A stretch of DNA of 64,000 nt from Allantophomopsis cytisporea (lineage: Eukaryota > Ascomycota > Leotiomycetes > Phacidiales > Phacidiaceae), in contig CP103021.1 of NCBI GenBank assembly GCA_024752435.1, forward strand, positions 1,860,001 through 1,924,000, given 5' to 3'. Below, in pieces: positions 49,192-60,994 of the stretch (positions within the stretch are counted from its first letter, which is position 1; the number at the start of each line of letters is the position of its first letter). Below the pieces are notes generated by a model. The model saw only the letters and a list, made by a program, of their open reading frames with translations, had not been told where the DNA came from and ran no database searches. The translations under genes were made by a program, and so were the position numbers.

Positions 49192-50100
49192 ATGTCATCC
49201 TTACGCCGGATTCTTATTGTTGGTGCAACTGGCAATCAAGGAGGCTCCGTTGTCAACGCACTCCTCAAGTCGCCAAGTGCCTCATCATGGAAGGTATTCG
49301 CACCAACCCGTGACCCCACATCCTCCTCAGCCAAGATATTGGCAGCAAAAGTCATCCAACATCGAAGCAATCAAGGGTCCGATAGAAGATGCTCAATCCA
49401 TCTTCAAAGAAATTGGAGAGCCTATTGATGAAGTTTTTGCCGTTACGATTCCGAGCATGAAGAAGGGAGAGTCAAAAGTCGAAGAGATCCAAGGCAAAGC
49501 TCTTGTTGATGCCGCTGTCGCCAATGGTGTCAAGCATTTTGTTTTCAGCTCCGTTGAACGTGGTGGAAGCAAGTCCGACAACGATCCTACCTATGTTCAT
49601 CACTTTATAACCAAGCACAATGTTGAGCTTTACCTGAAGTCAGAGGCCCAGAAAACAGGAATGACATGGACCATTCTGAGACCTTTCTGGACAATCTAGA
49701 ACCTGGATTTTTCGGCAAGGTCACAGCCGTATGGTGGGCTTCAATGGACAACAATGCCAAGCTACAAGTAGTTGCGACAAAGGATATTGACATTATTGCA
49801 GCCAAAGCCTTGGAAGATCCCGAGCAATACAAGAACCGAGGTATTTCATTAGCAGGCGATCAGCTTACATTTGCGGAAGCCAACCTTAAATTCCGAAATT
49901 TGTATGGGAAGGATTTACCACGAACATTTAGCATAGTGGGATCCCTCATAGAGATAATGGTGACAGACATCAAGCTTATGTGGAAATGGTTTGAAAAGTG
50001 TCAATACGGTGCAGATATAGCAGAGTGTAAGAGGATCAACCCTCAGATGCAGGATTTCGAGACATGGTTGAAAGAATCCAGTGCGCGTAGGAAAGCATAA
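49192..50100 (+). pseudogene. Broken NmrA-like NAD(P)-binding protein gene
   Basis: The ATG at 49192 is followed by the Rossmann nucleotide-binding motif VGATGNQGGSVVNALL. After LAAK (near 49346) the homology jumps to the +1 frame at an AAAA run: one A fewer would keep the frame (SSNIEAIKGP). It continues with VKHFVFSSVERGGSKSDND, typical of the family. Near 49680, just after TWTILRP, about 7 bases are missing compared with the usual LRPVAFLDNL, and the frame returns to the first one, reading to a TAA at 50098-50100. The two indels cancel, but the 330-base middle is out of frame with stops. No GT-AG intron explains either step. Family knowledge: NmrA-like proteins are redox-sensing regulators or reductases of the SDR superfamily. 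It could be expressed only if one of the indels is an assembly error; two errors are less likely. Confidence 0.78.
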
Positions 50101-51257
50101 GGGTCTCGATAATATCACGTAGTTTCTCGGTCACTAAGTCAATTAGTTACGTATCTTGCCACGAATTCTATTGCTATATAACTATCTATTGCTAATTTAA
50201 TCGCTCTAATTATTGCCTGGTCTTCCTCCTCCATGCCTGTCATTTTCCTAATTTGTTTTTTTACATAGTAAGTAGAACCCTTACTGATAAAAGACTTATT
50301 TTCTAAGTAATAGGGGGAGAGTGGGAGGCTCTCGACTCTAGATTAAAGACTTAGGTATGTGGGGGATAAGACGCTGATAAGTGCAAGGTCAGTTTATGAA
50401 CGGCCTACAGGTACACTAATAGAACCTTAACTTTATTCTCCGATGTCTAGAGAAAATCTGGCTTTCTTTTGTTGTAGGCAAAAGGAAGATACCATCTTTC
50501 ACCAAGTAATATAGATATATAATCTAGTCGTCCAAGAGTTCTGTAAAAACATAAAACTTGAGATTATTTCCTGCACTCCCAGAGGCAGCGTCACTTGCAC
50601 CAACACTGCTGTCAGAGCGCTCGAGACTTTTATGTCATTGGATGCCGATGAACACTAGTATTGTAGTCGTGTACGAATCGCAACAAATATCGAGAATATT
50701 CCAGACAGAGTATGTAAGAAACCCCAGTTGTTTACGAGATTTAGCACTGTAACGCGTGAATTGTGACATAAGAATGTGCTCTATACAACTGTGTGAAATC
50801 CAAGACTCTCGATCTCGGTGGATGTCGGATTACTTATGAGAACGTCGACTTCCAACAGTGAGCAGCAGAAATTGATTCACCGAAGCCTGAGATGAGAGCT
50901 GTTGTACTAATTGTTTTACACGCGATGCTCTCGATTCCTTACCTCACGAACTATACTTAAGTATTTCTCGCCCCATATCCATTACGAAAACCATGTCAAA
51001 GCATCAACCAACTCGTGAAAATAGAAGTGGAGATTATAAATTCGAGGCGAGAGCAACAACCGTTCGGTACAACGACGACATTCATTATTTTGCTTGCAGA
51101 TTGACCTCTTCACATGGAGATCTAATTGCAAGTCACTTGAAACACAAAACCACTACAGCTGAGAGGTTAAATAGTATCATTGTTGCCATTCTGCCAGATT
51201 TAAGGTGAAACGACATAGTGTCCTTGACTTTTCCTTCAACGCATAATTCAGTAAATC

Positions 51258-51298
51258 CCCAAAAAACAAAAAAAACAAAAAAAACAAAAAAAAAAACA
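51258..51298. repeat. A-rich (AAAAAAAAC)n tract
   Basis: Runs of 6-10 A separated by single C over about 41 bases. Confidence 0.8.
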
Positions 51299-52570
51299 AA
51301 CGGAATGCTGATGAGTGTCAATTCATGCAGTCACATTAGCAATGGTGCGCCTGAGCCATGACAGCGGAATAGTCGGATTCAATTAACGAATAAGAAAATT
51401 GCAAAAGCAATGCTGTGCGGATTAACGTCTAATCTTACAACGTTGACTTAACGGATGCTCGCCGAAATCCTTGGCGTAAGACTTACTAAGAACGCCATGT
51501 TTCTTTGACAGCTGTTAATCCTACTGGCATTTCTCCTTGACGTATTCTTACTTCATACTATTGCGTTTTTACCGTGAAGCATACATAGTAAACTGCAACT
51601 TAGGAAGGTATTTGCGGTCGGGCTGCGATATTGTGGCATAGATTGCCGATGGGAAAGCTGGCCAACGCTTAAATCACCATATCACTATGACGATGTTCCT
51701 TTAGCACACTGCTCATACAAGCTCAATGCTTGTCCACCATGTTCAATGCCCGGACCAAATTCGGAAATATTTTGGCGTTTTGATATGACGTTTATGGTAA
51801 GGCGTATTTACGCAGTAGAGGAATTCACGTGCTTATATAAAGATCAACTCTCATTGGTCCCTTTTGCGATGACTAATACAACGGAACATTTAACAAACTT
51901 CTTCCCAATAAGGATTCCAGTTTGATCGAGATATCAACTTGTGAAGAAATTTGAACTGCAAGCGTATAAATCGAGTCGGTGGCTTAGTTATTGAAAAATT
52001 CTCGCCACTTGATCCGAAGCTCATTGCTATGTAGGATTTATAGTGAACCGTGAAAGGCTGCAGATACGGATACCGTAAATACGGACGAGCATCGTAAATT
52101 CGTGCTACTCTCTCACTGTATCCCTGTTTCGGCGATAATGATCGTTATATCTATAGACTTCGCTACGGCTAGCGCAAAGTTAGGACGAATGGTTGGTTGA
52201 TGGAACATACGGCCCATCGATCTTCATCGATTCCCCAGATGAGCAAAAATACCGAACGCGGTCAAGTGGCTCATTACTCATCCTCACTGCATGAAACGTT
52301 ATCAATGAAATCTCAACCGGGAAGAAGTTGTTAAGTCAAAGGGCTAAGAACGTCAATATATCGCCAGTGCTTCATACTGCATTGCATAATCCGTGGATGA
52401 TGACGTTTCTAGAGATTTTCATTGGCTAACAACTCGGCATTAATCCTAAAGGAATACCTTACTACCAATACAACAATGTTGATTCAACCCCCTAGCACCG
52501 AGACTTCCGTCAACACGTTTTCTGGGATAGCTCTAGTAAGCCCATTGTGAGAGGCATCTCAAGCAAAACA

Positions 52571-52577
52571 TATAAAG
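52571..52577 (+). promoter_or_regulatory. TATA box of the catalase gene
   Basis: TATAAAG, 88 bases upstream of the ATG at 52659. Confidence 0.45.
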
Positions 52578-52658
52578 TAAGAGCGTATTCCATCAGTAAT
52601 TCGCCAGTTTAATTGCATCTCTCAAACCAATTCAAATTTCAGCTAGCAAGATCTTAAC

Positions 52659-54449
52659 ATGGCTTCTCAAGTAAGTGATTCAATTGATCTCGGACAGCAT
52701 TTCGCAGGCTCACAGCATCATCATAGTTACATTCCAAGACGAACCCTACCTATACTCTCGCAGAAGGCTGCCCAGTCGCAGACCCAACTGCAGCACTTAG
52801 CATCCGTCAAAATGGCGGTGGGCTACTTCTTCTTCAAGATACCCAGCTGATCGAAACACTTGCTCATTTTTCGAGAGAGCGTATTCCGGAAAGGTAAGAT
52901 AGCCAGCCATGGTGTCAATCCGCACATGTAGCTGACATCTACTCAAGAGTTGTTCACGCCAAAGCAGCTGGAGCATCTGGTACATTCACAGTAACCCACG
53001 ATATTTCAGACATTACATCTGCGAAATTCCTGAATGGTGTTGGGAAAGAGACCCCTCTCTTGGCACGTATATCGACTGTTGGTCCTGAGAGGGGATCAGC
53101 AGATACAGCAAGAGATCCTCGGGGTTGGGGTATCAAACTGTTTACAGAGGAAGGCAATCAAGACTGGGTTTTCAATAACACCGTAAGTGAAGCCTAGAAA
53201 CTTCGAAGTACAACAAAACTAAGAAATCGTCAGCCTGTCTTCTTTGTTCGAGATCCAATCAAATTTCCGTCGCTGAACAGAACTCATAAGCGCCATCCAC
53301 AAACCAACCTTACGGATTCAACGATGGTAAGACCTCACCTTAGCGGACGCAACTGGTAGAGCTAATTTGACCCAGTTCTGGGACTTCCACAACAACAACC
53401 AAGAAGGAACTCACGAATTGATGCATCTCTTCAGCGACCGCGGTACTCCAGCATCTCTCCGTCATACTGATGCATTCAGTGGACACACATACAAGTTTAC
53501 TAAGCCCGATGGGTCATTCAAATATGTCAAGATCCACTTGAAGACGGATCAAGGTATCAAGAACTTTACCGGAGAAGAAGCTACCAGAATTGGTGGCGAG
53601 AATCCAGATCACCATACCCAAGATCTATTCGAGGCTATCGAGCGAAAAGAATACCCAAGCTGGACTGCATATGTACAGGTGATGGATCCGACAGAAGCCG
53701 AGAACTATCGTTGGAACATCTTCGATATGACGAAGGTTTGGCCACATAAAGACTTCCCACTTCGACCATTTGGAAAGTTAGTTCTAAACAAAAACGTGAG
53801 TATCATATCATGGCCCCAATTTATTTTGTCTGATTGAGTATCAGCCACAAAACTACTTTGCAGACGTGGAACAAGCAGCCTTTTCACCATCCACAATGGT
53901 CCCTGGTATAGCCGCCTCAGCAGATCCAATGCTTCAAGCGCGCATGTTCGCCTACCCAGATGCTGCTCGCTATCGACTTGGTGCCAACTATCAATTCCTT
54001 CCCACCAACGCAGCTCGCAGTCCAGTATATTCGCCATTCGAACGCGATGGATTTGCCACAGTTCGTGGTAACTACGGAGGAGATCCAAACTACGTGCGCT
54101 CGACCTTACGACCATTGAACTACGGTCCTAAAGCTGTAGCCCATGACAAATGGGTGGGAGAAGTTGTCGCTTTCTCGAGTGAAATTACTGACGATGATTT
54201 CTTACAACCAAGGGGTATGTGGGAGGTTTTCGGACGCACAGGTCAACAGGAAAATTTCGTAAAGAACTTGGCTGGTCATTTGGGGGAGGCTATACCCGAA
54301 GTTCAAAAAGAAGCAATCAGTAAGTTTTTGAGCACTGGAATAGTGACTTACTATACTAACCTTTGTTTGCAGAGGTATTTGCTAGGGTTGATGAAGATTT
54401 GGCGAAGCGCATTGAGAAAGCTTTGGCGTCTCAAGTGAATGGAAGTTGA
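52659..54449 (+). CDS. Small-subunit heme catalase
   Basis: Seven exons are inferred: 52659-52670, 52739-52893, 52948-53182, 53234-53326, 53376-53795, 53845-54319 and 54373-54449. All introns are 49-68 bases with GTAAG or GTGAG donors; 488 residues. The first exon codes for only four residues (MASQ). Catalytic residues are present: distal His59 in RVVHAKAAG, Asn132 in FNNTPVFFVRD and the proximal heme ligand Tyr342 in RMFAYPDAARYRLG. The length and lack of a C-terminal flavodoxin-like domain put it in the small-subunit clade. No signal peptide and no SKL-type peroxisomal ending (it ends QVNGS) are seen, so it is probably cytosolic. It breaks down hydrogen peroxide, relevant when a plant pathogen meets the oxidative burst. 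The substitution HAKAAGAS for the usual HAKGAGAF is mild. Confidence 0.93.
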
Positions 54450-55070
54450 ATATGGGAATACTAGAAGCTGAGATTGCATGATGAGCACAGGTTTAATTTC
54501 GTTATTACGGTGCTTGGTTGATAGGGCGAATAACTTTGGAATTGATTATTTGTTTTTACTGATTGATTTGACTATTTCAGATTTAAAGATGATCTGTCAC
54601 TTACTATCACTATGTGCCTTGGAATTATTGGGCACATAGTCGTCGATTATGCTGAAATAAGTGCAAGTTAATGAGTTGGGTTGAGAAAGTGATCTCTGTG
54701 ATACTCATATTCGAAGTGAGCAGTTCCTATAAAGGTTATGCAATTCTGCATCGACACCATATGTATTGTCGTACTCGTAACATCAAAGAGCTTCTTTGCC
54801 AACTGATTTTTAACTGTCTCATGCAATTCATTTGAGTTTCGTATCAATACAACCTTTATAAATGACTAATCAGAGATATTTTGGAAGAACCGCTTCACGG
54901 ACTTTTATTCTAGGTAAGATCTCTTTCGATTTAATTGATGAACTTTTGTCTGTTTGGACGATCTAGAACAGAATATTAGTGGAAACGAAGTAAAAGTGTG
55001 ACTGAGAGATACACAGAAGTGAACACAACGCAAATTTCAATCTAGGAGTGAAATTTAAATTTATCGGAAG
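54450..55070. other. Intergenic region between convergent genes
   Basis: About 620 AT-rich bases between the 3' ends of the catalase and HET genes; nothing recognised. Confidence 0.6.
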
Positions 55071-57227
55071 TTATGCATAAGTGTCCGGAGAATAGTCCCA
55101 ATTTACATTACATAGATAGAAGTCCTTGAGCTGTATTCGCTTTGACTCGTTGTCACTTAGGATATCTCCTTTGTAGTTCATCATTCCCTCGACATAAGCC
55201 TGTCCAAAAAAGGTGTATAGCGGGTGTAGCTCAGGAATTGTTTTCTTTCTGATACCATAGTAATTCACAATGCACCAATTTGCATCGAGATATCTGATAC
55301 GAGGACGAAGAAAATATGGTACATCAGATCCAAGCAAGATGCAGCAGATATCCCCATCTTCCATATCTCTCGGACCCAATCCAAAGTAGCCACGTTGTGT
55401 AACAAAAAACCTTCGGCAATAGCAGAATTGCTGTTGTGCCATGTGATAGTCCTTTTGACTTGCTTCGTCCTCAGGAAAGGATGTAAAGAGGCCTGCAGTG
55501 ATGGTCTTATGGAAAGCACTTTCGAAGTCGGGATACAAGTCCTTTCCCAATGTGCGTGCAGTTTTGCGCCAATCGTCGATATGCTCATTCCACTTGACGC
55601 CGGTATCCCACCATTGCTCTTCAGCTGGGAATCTGATTGCAACGATCTTGTCAATCTCAAAGCCACGGACCCGTAGAAGTTTCCTGTTATGTTTCACGAT
55701 ACAATCTGCAGCTGGGCAGCCTCCTGCTGCAGAAAACTTCCCTTCCCAAGGCGACCGGTGTACTCCACGTTCTAGATTGCCACGCCAGATAATATTTGGT
55801 GATTCCGGATGAGGAAACAGCTCCGATTTCCATTCAGGATACCAGTTGCTCTGTGGTTGAGTTTCTGCTGGTCCAAGAATCAGAAGGCTCTTGTAATGAT
55901 TGATCCAAGCTTGAGTAAATTCGCCAAACACTTCCTCTTCACTTTTTGAGTAGTCCGGATTTATCATTAGCTGATCTTGTTCAATCATGCCTAACAATGA
56001 GTAAAGTTTATCTCGAGGATCTTGGGCCTCTTTCGATCTGTATTCGTAGAGGAGATCCAGTAGGCCATATTCGTTATACTTCAAAGAATGTCGATGAGAT
56101 CGATGATTGACCAAGGCTCTAAAAACTTGGATACCAAGGTCTATTTTTTGTTTGGTTCTGAAGTCTTTCTCGATATCCGCATTTGATTCAAGGTATTCTA
56201 TCATGGTTGTGAAAGCGTCCCAAGTCAAGACATCATCATTGTATTGAATCAGAACCCTTCTAGCAAGAACTAGTTCTTGAACTACCCACATACGTTGCCA
56301 CCACTGCTTCAACAACAGTTCGTATGTATTATCAACAATAGAATGTCCTGGATTAATATCCTGAAGCATGATATTCAGGAAGTAGAGAAAAAACCGCATC
56401 CAATGATTTCCGTCCTCATAACGACTCAAGTCGGATGATGACACAGGGGCGTACTCATGCCAGGTGGTTTCAACTGTTGAATCTTCCGTGATCTCCAAAT
56501 ATTTCCGTAAGATATTGAACGACAATCTCATGAGCTTTGACCAAAAACGTCGAGTTAAGCCAAACTTTGTCGGTAACAGAGACGTGTCCTCTTCTTCAAG
56601 GACACTACTAGAGATCCTTTCACCGATCTCGCTTTCTGATACGGATGCAACATCTTTGAACAAGGTCTTTTCCGTCTCTGGTGCTTCCCCGATCCATATG
56701 ATCACATTAGAAGCATATGCATATATCAACCCCATATCTTGGACTTGTGCATTACGTTCTTCTACATCATACTGATTGATGCATATAGCATCGATCCACA
56801 ATGTCCTTTCTTCCTTTGCATGCCGTAAACTCAAAAGAGCTGAGAAGAGGTTTTCGGTGATCCAAAAGTCGCTCTTGTCCACCAGAATGGACTTCACCAC
56901 ATGAGGAGGTCCCCACGCGTATGACAATGCTTCGTAAGTCGCGGTATTCCAATCATTTCGAGATAACTTGACTCGTATCAGATCTGATTTGACCCCAGGC
57001 AAGATGTGTACTAGACGAAATGGATGTCCAGAATTCAGTTGCTGGTACGATTTCGCATTTTGAGCTGCCAATGCTCTATATGCTTTCTGTCGTGGTAAAG
57101 TGATGAAGTGTTCGTAGAGAGGTTCTAGAACAAAGTAGTAGGTTGAATAACCAACAAGAAGGGGACCTCCGAAGATCAAACCGAGTATAAGCTTTTGAAA
57201 GGCCTCCAAAAGCTTGAATCCTGACAT
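55071..57227 (-). CDS. HET-domain protein with N-terminal membrane segment
   Basis: A single exon of 718 residues from the ATG at 57227. A hydrophobic segment lies at about 12-33 (LILGLIFGGPLLVGYSTYYFV), unusual for this family. The HET domain begins with TYEALSYAWGPP at about 97-108, continues with TLWIDAICINQYD near 140-152 and ends near 330. A following helical part holds the conserved EAQDPRDKLYSLLGM region, and the rest is a C-terminal extension rich in aromatic residues. Family knowledge: HET domains trigger cell death after non-self recognition (heterokaryon incompatibility), but most HET genes have no tested role. No NACHT or WD40 partner domain is present. Confidence 0.88.
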   Translation of the reverse strand: MSGFKLLEAFQKLILGLIFGGPLLVGYSTYYFVLEPLYEHFITLPRQKAYRALAAQNAKSYQQLNSGHPFRLVHILPGVKSDLIRVKLSRNDWNTATYEALSYAWGPPHVVKSILVDKSDFWITENLFSALLSLRHAKEERTLWIDAICINQYDVEERNAQVQDMGLIYAYASNVIIWIGEAPETEKTLFKDVASVSESEIGERISSSVLEEEDTSLLPTKFGLTRRFWSKLMRLSFNILRKYLEITEDSTVETTWHEYAPVSSSDLSRYEDGNHWMRFFLYFLNIMLQDINPGHSIVDNTYELLLKQWWQRMWVVQELVLARRVLIQYNDDVLTWDAFTTMIEYLESNADIEKDFRTKQKIDLGIQVFRALVNHRSHRHSLKYNEYGLLDLLYEYRSKEAQDPRDKLYSLLGMIEQDQLMINPDYSKSEEEVFGEFTQAWINHYKSLLILGPAETQPQSNWYPEWKSELFPHPESPNIIWRGNLERGVHRSPWEGKFSAAGGCPAADCIVKHNRKLLRVRGFEIDKIVAIRFPAEEQWWDTGVKWNEHIDDWRKTARTLGKDLYPDFESAFHKTITAGLFTSFPEDEASQKDYHMAQQQFCYCRRFFVTQRGYFGLGPRDMEDGDICCILLGSDVPYFLRPRIRYLDANWCIVNYYGIRKKTIPELHPLYTFFGQAYVEGMMNYKGDILSDNESKRIQLKDFYLCNVNWDYSPDTYA

Positions 57228-59502
57228 ATTAATGATGTACTTGTAAATAGCATCTATCTGTATTGATTTTTTTCACTTTCGCTAAATCCCTCCCTTGCAA
57301 GGGTCTGATAAACAGGGTCTTGAAAGCAGCCTGGACTCGAAGGAACATGCGTGTATCGACGTGCAGTCAGTTTCATCATAAATCAAAACTAACTATTTAC
57401 GTTTCTTGTATGCAAACTTGTTTTAATGGTGTCGTGTGGGAGGTCTAATATCCTAATTACAATCTTGGGTTTTGTGAAGTGGCTGTGGTTGTAGAGGATT
57501 AGTGGGTGTTGCCCAGTATGTTTCATAAGTTTGTATACGGAACAGAAAAGAACATTAACATATTATAAATAGTTTCTTATAGCTCAACCATAGACTAATA
57601 TTTATTTTAGAAGCCTACTCTCATTGTAGTAATTTATTTTTGATTCATTATTAGGATTTGTAGAGGGAAATACCAATCTATAAGTACTGTTACATAAGAG
57701 GCCATCGTCGAAACTTGAGAAAATAAGGGTCTCTGCGTATACAAATATTTGAAAGATCGTCTGAAACTCAGTTATATCTGCGCCGTAGCAGTAATAGTAG
57801 CGTGATTTGGTGTTGGATACCCTGCAGCAATGGGACGCTACAAAATCTAGTGATGCTCTGCAACAACAGTGCTAGTTGTGCCCAAATTGATTTGCAGCGT
57901 GAGCGGGCCTCAGTCATTTTGGATCCTCTTTTCCATCCAGGAACCTCTTGGTGCTATAAGGACTAGAAAAAATGATGTAGATACTAAATCCATGACCTGA
58001 GTATCAAAACGCTTCCAGCAACTTGAGATTAACCTTACCACATAGCGGAAGTTTTCTGTAGCTTTAGATATCTCATTCTACCACAAACGATTGAAATCAT
58101 GATGAAAAATTGTCAATGTGCGAGAAGATACGCCTTCATTTATCCTCATCTTCACATGTTGTTGGTCACTATGCCAAACTTCTATATAGACTTTGATAAA
58201 GCAAATCAGCCATACTATACCCAGTCCGCTTCTCCGGCCCACTGCGAACCTTCTTCATATTGACTACGCTATCATTATCTGAAGCTAGACGTAAGAGCAA
58301 ACCGGTAAACGAGTCAGCAGTAAGAAGTGGGGTAGTAGATAAAAACGTCGACCAAAACATTGAGGCGGAAATCTAGGGCATCATGGAACCGAACTTATAT
58401 ATTCAGCTATCATACTGTGCAGCTGAAAACTGTATATAGTGGTATTATCTCAATTGAACTCCGCCTTCATAGACTGTGGTCTGATGGGTAGAAATCACAG
58501 TGACGTTTTCAGAAGATGTAGCGAAAATTTAAGGTTAACGGGCACTTTCGAATCAATAAATCGTTACGGCCCGAGCCAAGATGCGGGGAAATTTTAAGGT
58601 TAACGGAGACTTCCTCCGAACCTTCGCTACAGACTGAGCTGAAGTCTCTACGAGGAACAACGGTGTAATTAGACCTTGCCATCTCGACAATTATAGATTG
58701 TTCAGTAACTAGCTACCAGGGGAATACCCGGGCGCTCTATACACACATCTTGGACGCTCTTGATAAACATGTTTATAACCGTATACTGACTAGTTTCTGT
58801 AATCGGATCAAGAGATTGACTATGTGACTAGAGCGTATTATATTACCCCAAAAGAGGAGTATGGTATGCTTCCTTGTTCCCATTTCCGGATATACTTATA
58901 ACCTTTACATCATCTAGGTGACTTCTTTGTGTATTGATATATCAATGTAGTGACTCTTATATGGTCGATAAAAGAACTATAAACTGAAGGTGAAGAGAGT
59001 ACCTTAGTATTACATATACAGTTGAAGTGTTTGTAGAATGAATGTCAGTGAAGCCTTCAAAGCTAGAGTAGGCCTAGTCCAAAAGGTGACGATGAAAACA
59101 GACGTAGACAGCCAGTAAACGGCCTTTTGATGCTAAGAAGGGTCGTTAGAGTTTTTTTCTTCTTTCTGTTACTCTTGATAGAAGCATGTGCTCTTTACAT
59201 TATGTGGCAGTTCTTATCAATCGAGGCATCTTACTGGATATAGATGGATATGGATAGATGCAAACTTGAAAGTCATACATATCTATAAAATACACGATAG
59301 GTCTTCATACATCAGTCACAAACTGAACAAATCCAGATTTCTGTCAGCCTTCTAAGTTTGCGAATAATTTCGAGAACATTCATCTCCTATTGAATGAACT
59401 ACCAATTCCTTTTGAACTTATGTCCACTTATACCCTCTGATTCAGGAAGAGAGCGCTGATCTTAGTATACTAAGCAATAACCTAATTAAACTTCAACTGG
59501 CG
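57228..59502. other. AT-rich intergenic region
   Basis: About 2.3 kb, strongly AT-rich, without a recognised gene. It contains the short inverted-repeat element at 58517-58631. Frames here are under 65 codons. Confidence 0.5.
58517..58631. repeat. 115-base element bounded by 9-base inverted repeats
   Basis: TGTAGCGAA at 58517-58525 and its exact complement TTCGCTACA at 58623-58631 bound a segment with an internal direct repeat AAATTTAAGGTTAACGG (58525-58541 and 58589-58606, one base longer). This may be the remnant of a small non-autonomous element, or chance. Confidence 0.35.
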
Positions 59503-60222
59503 ATGTCCGTGTCTACTCCTAGAGGCCCACTCAAATTAAATGTTGTTTATCAATCCCAGCAAGTTGCTCCTACGATGGATGTATCTTGGTATTTACAATA
59601 TGCCCTGAATTAGACCATAGAGGTCCTACCACCAGGACCTAGAGTATACTCGTCCGGGATTTGGGAGGCATGCGAGATTGGCCAGTCATTCGACTTTGAT
59701 CAAGATGAAGCTTGGTCACAAAGCGACAACAACCCCAACTCGGACCCCAATTGCCTTAATGTTGGTCGAAATAGATGCGTGGAGTCGGTTTAAATCATCT
59801 TGGGAGTTCAGGTCCCTGGTACTGAAGCATGGCCCCCGTGAGTCTGCTCGTTCCTTATATCAAAACCTGTCTTGCTACTTCTGTCTTCAAATTGATATTT
59901 CTTCTGACTTGATCAAATGCAGATCTATATCCACACGGACGCGTTGTTTGTTAACGGTGGTGGAGGATGGCAGCCACTAGAGATTGTCAACATGTGGTAT
60001 GAGCAGGAAATTCTCAGCGGCACTATGGTGGAGGAGCAAGCCGCTACTATTTGCGAAAAGGATATGACGACTTCTCCAACATGGTTTTTTAGTTTCGACG
60101 CAATTATCAGCATATGGTCGGATCAATCTACATCGTTCTTTTCAGATACTAAATCTGCATCTAAGACTGTTGGGAAGGTGCAGGTGCAGAGTGTTCCAAC
60201 TGTAATGGTCTGGTTGGCTTGA
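59503..60222 (+). other. Doubtful gene or decayed gene remnant
   Basis: The best frame is 59923-60222 (100 codons, starting IYIHTDALFVNGGGGWQP), which looks protein-like and is preceded by a fitting 85-base intron (donor GTGAGT at 59838, acceptor CAG at 59922). Spliced to the ATG at 59829 it gives 102 residues, with only three residues in the first exon. Upstream, from an ATG at 59503, another protein-like frame runs with one 42-base intron to a stop at about 59790, but cannot be joined in frame to the second part. This may be one gene with a frameshift and a stop, or a short separate gene. No domain recognised. Confidence 0.3.
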
Positions 60223-60994
60223 GCAGCGGCTAGGATTGCCAAAGCTTTTTGGCAGACAGGAACCTAGCTCAACACTTCACTTCTCTTAATTTTCCATGAA
60301 TTTTCAATATTTTATTATCACCATATGCCTTAGTTACCCAATGGCAAATCATCTTACACCTAATTGTCCTTGGTGAAGCGAAAATATATACAAAATAATA
60401 TAAGGTAGGCTTTGTAACGGCAGATCTTGAGCTTCCCTGTCCTCATAGGATTCCCTTGGATGAAATAGTGTTTCTCCCCTGATTTTGGTAACAACCCTGA
60501 TGGGATTGAGCAAATCTTCTGACATAAAAGCTGTGACGACCGGGGAATTAGTTCCTCTCCACTTCCACTTCACAACCTCGAAACATTGTGTTATTTCCAA
60601 TATCTTAGAAGCTGCGACTACAACTGAGAACGAGAAGTCAAGACAACTAGAATAACAATTTTAATTACGGATTTCCCTTTGAAACGTCTTTAAGAGAGCG
60701 TGATGAATTCTAAAGCATCCGAGCGCTTTGTAATCCGGTGCTCCCACTGCATACTCCCATTGCATACCTCCACTGCGTTCTTCAATTAGATAATGCCATA
60801 TGTTTGTATTGTACGTAAGTCTAAAGTTCCATTGACATCGCACTGGTATCAACCCTGGGAGCGTATCAGCACTAGTTGTAGGAGTATATTATATATTCCT
60901 GAGCATTTACTGCACATACTATAGGATACTACAAACATCACTCCTCTACTACTTATCTTCCATTCTTGAATGTACGGACGCTAGCTACACAACT
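60223..60994. other. Intergenic region
   Basis: About 770 bases between the doubtful locus and the 3' end of the GH62 gene. Nothing recognised. Confidence 0.55.

Larger units (their letters stand above)
50101..52658. other. 2.5-kb region without a recognised gene
   Basis: Contains an AT-rich stretch, an A-rich repeat near 51255-51298 and the catalase promoter at its right end. One ATG-started frame at 50993-51208 (71 codons, hydrophilic) has no recognised domain and may be chance. Confidence 0.5.
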
